A stretch of 64,000 nucleotides of DNA from Bacillus pumilus (GTDB lineage Bacteria > Bacillota > Bacilli > Bacillales > Bacillaceae), in NCBI RefSeq assembly GCF_024498355.1, contig NZ_CP101833.1, positions 2,399,001 to 2,463,000 of the forward strand, in the 5' to 3' direction. The notes under the pieces are model-generated. The model had not been told where the DNA came from and ran no database searches. It saw only the letters and a list, made by a program, of their open reading frames with translations. Position numbers and translations under genes: made by a program. Shown in pieces: positions 60,347 through 64,000 of this stretch (position 1 is the stretch's first letter; every line of letters begins with the position of its first letter).

Positions 60347-61298
60347 TAGACTAACTCAAATAAACAATTATTTAGATACCTTAAGCGCAACACCCAATTT
60401 TCAGTTATTTATAATTGGCTCTATACTAAAAGAAGGAACTACCACAATATATGATGATACAGAACCAGCTGAAATATTAACAGACGTTTCTGTTAGGGAC
60501 TGGGTGTTTACTGGAACTAAAAATATATTGAATACTCTTAAAGAGTATGAACTAATTAATATTAACGATACAGATGAACCTGGAGAGTATTTCAAAAGAT
60601 ATTTACAATTAGATACTCTAAGCCAGCTAGAACAATGGAAAAGTCACATCGAAAACGAAGTTGACCATGAAAATGCTAGAGACTATATAAACAATGATAA
60701 ATTCAAACCAAAATGTATTATCGCTAAGCTCACAGTACTAGAAGAAGATATTTATTTTATTAAAGTTATAAACGAAAGTGTTTTGTTAAAGAAAAGAACA
60801 ATTCTTAAATATTTAGCAACACGGGATGGTTATGTTATAGATGAGAACAGGGATAAAAAGTTATTTCTTGATGACCAGTGGGACGGTATTATTTTTAATC
60901 AGCATGTTATTTTACTTAAGGAAAACAAGATTTTAAATCTCTTCAGATATTATGAGAAGTTTCGTGAAGCAGCACAAACAGTAGTTAGTCAATTAGAATC
61001 TTTAAATTTACTCTCTGGTACTGAAAATTTGAATGAATTTATTCAATCAACTGTTAGCCTTCAGAAAAAACTTGCTAAAGCTGCCACTTATCAAATTGAT
61101 CAAATTCGTACTGATCGAATCAGCGAGTTAATTAACCAGGGCATGATAAATTTAAATTTAAATTCTGAAGGTAAAATCGAATGCACGACTAAAGAGGAAG
61201 CAAGAGTAGTAATTGATGTTCTATTGGATAATTTTGTTGCTTCGTTAATTACTGATGAAAAGTATAGAGTTCATAACAAATCTAAAATTCAATCTTGA
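60339..61298 (+). CDS. DUF4868-like protein, KwaB-like (Kiwa defence, candidate)
   Basis: The 319-residue soluble protein shows the DUF4868 pattern in its second half: strands around GIIFNQHVILLKENKILNLF, the helix FRYYEKFREAAQTVVSQL and the QKKLAKAATYQID block. KwaB is the DNA-binding effector of Kiwa that acts with KwaA on phage DNA. The ATG overlaps the end of the membrane protein gene by eight bases with AAAGGGG ten bases upstream, so the two are coupled. It is AT-rich like its partner. A perfect hairpin follows the pair. Confidence 0.62.
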   Translation: MIDRLTQINNYLDTLSATPNFQLFIIGSILKEGTTTIYDDTEPAEILTDVSVRDWVFTGTKNILNTLKEYELININDTDEPGEYFKRYLQLDTLSQLEQWKSHIENEVDHENARDYINNDKFKPKCIIAKLTVLEEDIYFIKVINESVLLKKRTILKYLATRDGYVIDENRDKKLFLDDQWDGIIFNQHVILLKENKILNLFRYYEKFREAAQTVVSQLESLNLLSGTENLNEFIQSTVSLQKKLAKAATYQIDQIRTDRISELINQGMINLNLNSEGKIECTTKEEARVVIDVLLDNFVASLITDEKYRVHNKSKIQS

Positions 61299-61323
61299 TG
61301 ATTATGAGTTGAATATCGAAATG

Positions 61324-61356
61324 AATAGTTATGGATTGCATTAATCCATAACTATT
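61324..61356 (+). terminator. Hairpin after the Kiwa-like pair
   Basis: A perfect 14-bp stem (61324-61337 with 61343-61356) with a 5-base loop. It lacks a clear T run, so it may be a weak terminator or an mRNA 3' stabiliser. Confidence 0.5.
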
Positions 61357-61483
61357 CTATAACAGGTATGATATATATTTTAAAGTAAAACTATTATAAA
61401 TGTCTCTTCTCAAATTGATACATTCGAGTTTCGGATAACAATTTAAATTACTTAAATTGATCTAATCCACACATATATTTAGG

Positions 61484-61942
61484 CTATTTAATGTACAGCT
61501 TAAACACCTCTTTTTCTTCCTCTGTAAACGGGACAGATGCGCCTGTGTCTTTACTAATTTGCACCATGGTGACTGAGCCTGTAAAGCAAGGTTCCTGCTG
61601 CTCATTTTCTCCTAAATAATGAAGGATGAGTGAGCTTGATCCGACCTTTTCCGGCTTGACATACACACGAAGCCTCTCCCCAATCTCTACCTGCTTGATG
61701 TAATCACATTGCAGGTTTGCGACGACTGTCATGGTCTCCCTCACACGTTTCATCCGTTTATCAACAATTCCCGTCTTTTGAAAAAAGGCAATTCGTGCCT
61801 CTTCAAAATACACAAAAGGGGTGACATTGTTCATATGGCCAAACATATCCGTTTCTGAAAAACGAACGGTGGTTTCGACATAAAATCGAAAGGATGCCCT
61901 CCACTCTTCAAACGGTTCTTCAATATATGACGGCAGTCTCAC
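61484..61942 (-). CDS. ysmA: YsmA, hotdog-fold (4HBT) thioesterase-like protein
   Basis: A 152-residue hotdog protein of the 4-hydroxybenzoyl-CoA thioesterase type. The conserved opening VRFSETDMFGHMNNVTPFVYFEEAR carries the catalytic aspartate/histidine region. The acyl-CoA substrate is not known. It lies downstream of sdhB as in B. subtilis, separated by a terminator. Confidence 0.88.
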   Translation of the reverse strand: MRLPSYIEEPFEEWRASFRFYVETTVRFSETDMFGHMNNVTPFVYFEEARIAFFQKTGIVDKRMKRVRETMTVVANLQCDYIKQVEIGERLRVYVKPEKVGSSSLILHYLGENEQQEPCFTGSVTMVQISKDTGASVPFTEEEKEVFKLYIK

Positions 61943-61963
61943 TTGATCATCTCCTTATTTGGA

Positions 61964-61998
61964 AACAAAACGCCTCTCCCGTATTGGAAGAGGCGTTT
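61964..61998 (-). terminator. Terminator of the sdh operon
   Basis: A perfect 10-bp stem (61968-61977 with 61989-61998) is followed by TTTTGTTTCC on the minus strand. The 65 bases before sdhB hold nothing else. Confidence 0.75.
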
Positions 61999-62064
61999 GT
62001 TTATATGTTGCATCCAGCCTCTTTAAACACTCATCATGATTGGCAAAGAGGACTGAATGTGATG

Positions 62065-62829
62065 TTATTCTGCGTGATCGCTTCCGAAGAAGTTACGGAA
62101 AGCTTGTAATGTTGTATCTCGGTTTAGTGCTGCAATTGACGTTGTCAGCGGGATTCCTTTCGGACAAGACTGCACACAGTTTTGGGAGTTCCCGCAGTTC
62201 GCTAGACCGCCATCACCCATAATTTCTTCTAGACGGTCAGACTTATTCATTGCACCTGTCGGATGTGCGTTAAATAAACGAACTTGTGAAAGCGGTGCAG
62301 GGCCCATAAAGGAAGACTTATCATTCACGTTTGGACAAGCTTCAAGGCAGACACCACATGTCATACATTTAGAAAGCTCATACGCCCATTGACGTTTTTT
62401 CTCAGGCATTCTTGGTCCAGGTCCAAGGTCATATGTGCCATCGATTGGCACCCATGCTTTGACTTTTTTCAAGGAATTAAACATACGGCTTCTATCAACC
62501 TGCAAGTCTCTCACAACAGGGAATGTCTTCATCGGCTGGAGACGGATCGGCTGATCTAACTTGTCAATTAAAGCTGTACATGACTGGCGCGGTGTTCCAT
62601 TAATGACCATGGAACAAGCTCCACACACCTCTTCAAGACAGTTCATATCCCAGTTGATGGCCGTTGTTTTTTCACCTTTTTTATTGACCGGGTTACGTCT
62701 AATTTCCATGAGGGCGGAAATGACGTTCATATTCGGACGGTAAGGGATTTCGAATTCCTCATCATAAGGCTTTCCATCTGCTGTATCTTGACGTGTGATA
62801 ATGAATTGAATCGTGTTTTTTTCACTCAT
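62065..62829 (-). CDS. sdhB: SdhB, succinate dehydrogenase iron-sulfur subunit
   Basis: SdhB carries three Fe-S centres of respiratory complex II. The 2Fe-2S motif CLEEVCGACSMVINGTPRQSC and two ferredoxin-type motifs (CMTCGVCLEACP and CGNSQNCVQSCPKGIP) are complete. I chose ATG 62829 after GGTGGAG, giving 254 residues and MSEKNTIQFI; the longest frame adds 16 residues inside sdhA. It follows the sdhA stop by one base. Confidence 0.97.
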   Translation of the reverse strand: MSEKNTIQFIITRQDTADGKPYDEEFEIPYRPNMNVISALMEIRRNPVNKKGEKTTAINWDMNCLEEVCGACSMVINGTPRQSCTALIDKLDQPIRLQPMKTFPVVRDLQVDRSRMFNSLKKVKAWVPIDGTYDLGPGPRMPEKKRQWAYELSKCMTCGVCLEACPNVNDKSSFMGPAPLSQVRLFNAHPTGAMNKSDRLEEIMGDGGLANCGNSQNCVQSCPKGIPLTTSIAALNRDTTLQAFRNFFGSDHAE

Positions 62830-62830
62830 C

Positions 62831-64000
62831 TTATTTCTCCACCTTTTTCTTCGAGTAATCTCGTTTACGAGGTGCAATTAACGATACATCGACGTCCTCA
62901 TAGTGGAATGCAGGCTTTTGATTCTTCCCTTTGAACGTAGCCATCGTTGTTTTTAGGAATTCTTCATCGTGTCTTTCTGGGAATTCCGGTTTATAGTGTG
63001 CGCCTCGGCTTTCATTCCGGTTGTATGCCCCGATCGTAATGACTCTTGCCAGCTGAAGCATGTTGTCAAGCTGACGCGTGAAGGCAGCGCCTTGGTTGCT
63101 CCATGATGCTGTATCGTTGATGTTGATATGCTTATAGCGCTCCATCAGTTCTTCAATCTTCTGATCTGTTTTTAAGAGTTTGTCATTGTAACGAACCACT
63201 GTCACGTTATCCGTCATCCATTCTCCAAGCTCTTTATGAAGCACGTACGCATTTTCTGTGCCATCCATGCTGAGGATGTTGTCCCATTTCTCCTGCTCTT
63301 TCTTCACGGCGCTGTCAAATGTTGCAGAAGAGAGGTCTTCCGCAGACTTTTCAAGACCGCTAACGTACTTCACAGCATTTGGTCCTGCGACCATTCCGCC
63401 GTAAATCGCAGAAAGCAAGGAGTTCGCTCCAAGTCTGTTTCCGCCGTGCATAGAGTAATCACATTCTCCGGCAGCGAACAAACCTTTGATATTGGTCATT
63501 TGATCATAATCCACCCATAATCCGCCCATTGAGTAATGGACAGCAGGGAAAATTTTCATCGGAAGCTTACGAGGGTCATCACCCATGAATTTTTCATAGA
63601 TTTCAATGATTCCGCCAAGCTTAATATCAAGCTCTTTTGGATCTTTGTGAGAAAGATCAAGGTATACCATGTTCTCTCCGTTGATGCCGAGCTTTTGCTC
63701 GACACATACGTCGAAGATTTCACGCGTTGCGATATCACGCGGTACAAGGTTCCCGTATGCTGGGTATTTTTCTTCAAGGAAGTACCAAGGCTTCCCGTCT
63801 TTATATGTCCAAACACGTCCGCCTTCACCACGAGCTGATTCACTCATGAGACGAAGCTTGTCATCTCCTGGGATCGCTGTTGGGTGAATTTGAATGAATT
63901 CTCCATTTGCATAATGAGCACCTTGCTGATAAACGATTGATGCAGCTGATCCAGTATTAATCATGGAGTTCGTTGATTTACCGAACACGATTCCAGGACC
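62831..64000 (-). CDS. sdhA: SdhA, succinate dehydrogenase flavoprotein subunit, C-terminal part
   Basis: The frame is open to the right edge; 389 C-terminal residues are present, including IQIHPTAIPGD, the catalytic arginine region SARGEGGRVWTYKDG and PRDIATREI, the HYSMGGLWVDY block and GLFAAGECDYSMHGGNRLGANSLL. FAD attachment and the N-terminal Rossmann part lie outside. It oxidises succinate to fumarate; sdhC would be further right. Confidence 0.97.
   Translation of the reverse strand, partial: GPGIVFGKSTNSMINTGSAASIVYQQGAHYANGEFIQIHPTAIPGDDKLRLMSESARGEGGRVWTYKDGKPWYFLEEKYPAYGNLVPRDIATREIFDVCVEQKLGINGENMVYLDLSHKDPKELDIKLGGIIEIYEKFMGDDPRKLPMKIFPAVHYSMGGLWVDYDQMTNIKGLFAAGECDYSMHGGNRLGANSLLSAIYGGMVAGPNAVKYVSGLEKSAEDLSSATFDSAVKKEQEKWDNILSMDGTENAYVLHKELGEWMTDNVTVVRYNDKLLKTDQKIEELMERYKHININDTASWSNQGAAFTRQLDNMLQLARVITIGAYNRNESRGAHYKPEFPERHDEEFLKTTMATFKGKNQKPAFHYEDVDVSLIAPRKRDYSKKKVEK

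Overview
The window looks like chromosome from a low-GC Gram-positive endospore former, most likely the Bacillus pumilus group (pumilus/safensis/altitudinis). This is an inference: gene order largely follows the B. subtilis blocks spoIVF-min-mre-radC-maf-spoIIB-comC-folC-valS, ysxE-spoVID, hemAXCDBL, ysxC-lonA-lonB-clpX-tig-ysoA, ilv-leu, and ysnB-ysnA-rph-gerM-racE-ysmB-gerE, ysmA-sdhBA. The proteins, however, differ clearly from B. subtilis, and several segments are placed or built differently. Nearly all genes lie on the minus strand.

Layout. 0-7 kb: start of spoIVFA, minCD septum placement, mreBCD cell shape, radC, maf, spoIIB. 7-12.3 kb: comC prepilin peptidase, folC, and valS with a valine T-box. 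12.4-15.1 kb: a small membrane ORF and the spore coat genes ysxE and spoVID. 15.2-21.5 kb: the hemAXCDBL operon behind two perfect Per boxes. 21.7-31.1 kb: ysxD, ysxC, lonA, lonB, clpX, tig, ysoA. 31.2-40.9 kb: an ilvE-ilvBHC-leuABCD operon with CodY-, CcpA- and TnrA-like sites upstream and a leucine T-box between ilvE and ilvB. 41-47 kb: pgl, a DUF1232 protein and the dltXABCD operon behind an ECF-type promoter. 47-48.5 kb: a VOC protein, an orphan ORF and tRNA-Arg(UCU). 48.6-53.5 kb: ysnB, rdgB, rph, gerM, murI, a MarR gene and gerE.

Between gerE and ysmA (about 53.6-61.4 kb) sits an accessory block. It holds a CitMHS-type carboxylate transporter, a LysR regulator and a divergent PrpF-family isomerase; an IS1182-like insertion sequence inserted into the prpF terminator hairpin; a biotin ligase lacking the DNA-binding domain; and an AT-rich overlapping gene pair (four-helix membrane protein plus DUF4868-like protein) that matches the layout of the Kiwa anti-phage system. 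The last gene, sdhA, runs off the right edge.

The strongest finds are the Kiwa-like pair, the IS that duplicated a complete terminator stem-loop and carries an inward-facing terminator at each end, and the nitrogen/carbon/amino-acid control region now placed in front of ilvE. Start codons were moved from the longest ORF wherever a ribosome binding site or the remembered B. subtilis N-terminus argued for it. All family assignments come from reading the sequence and memory of the families; no database search was run.
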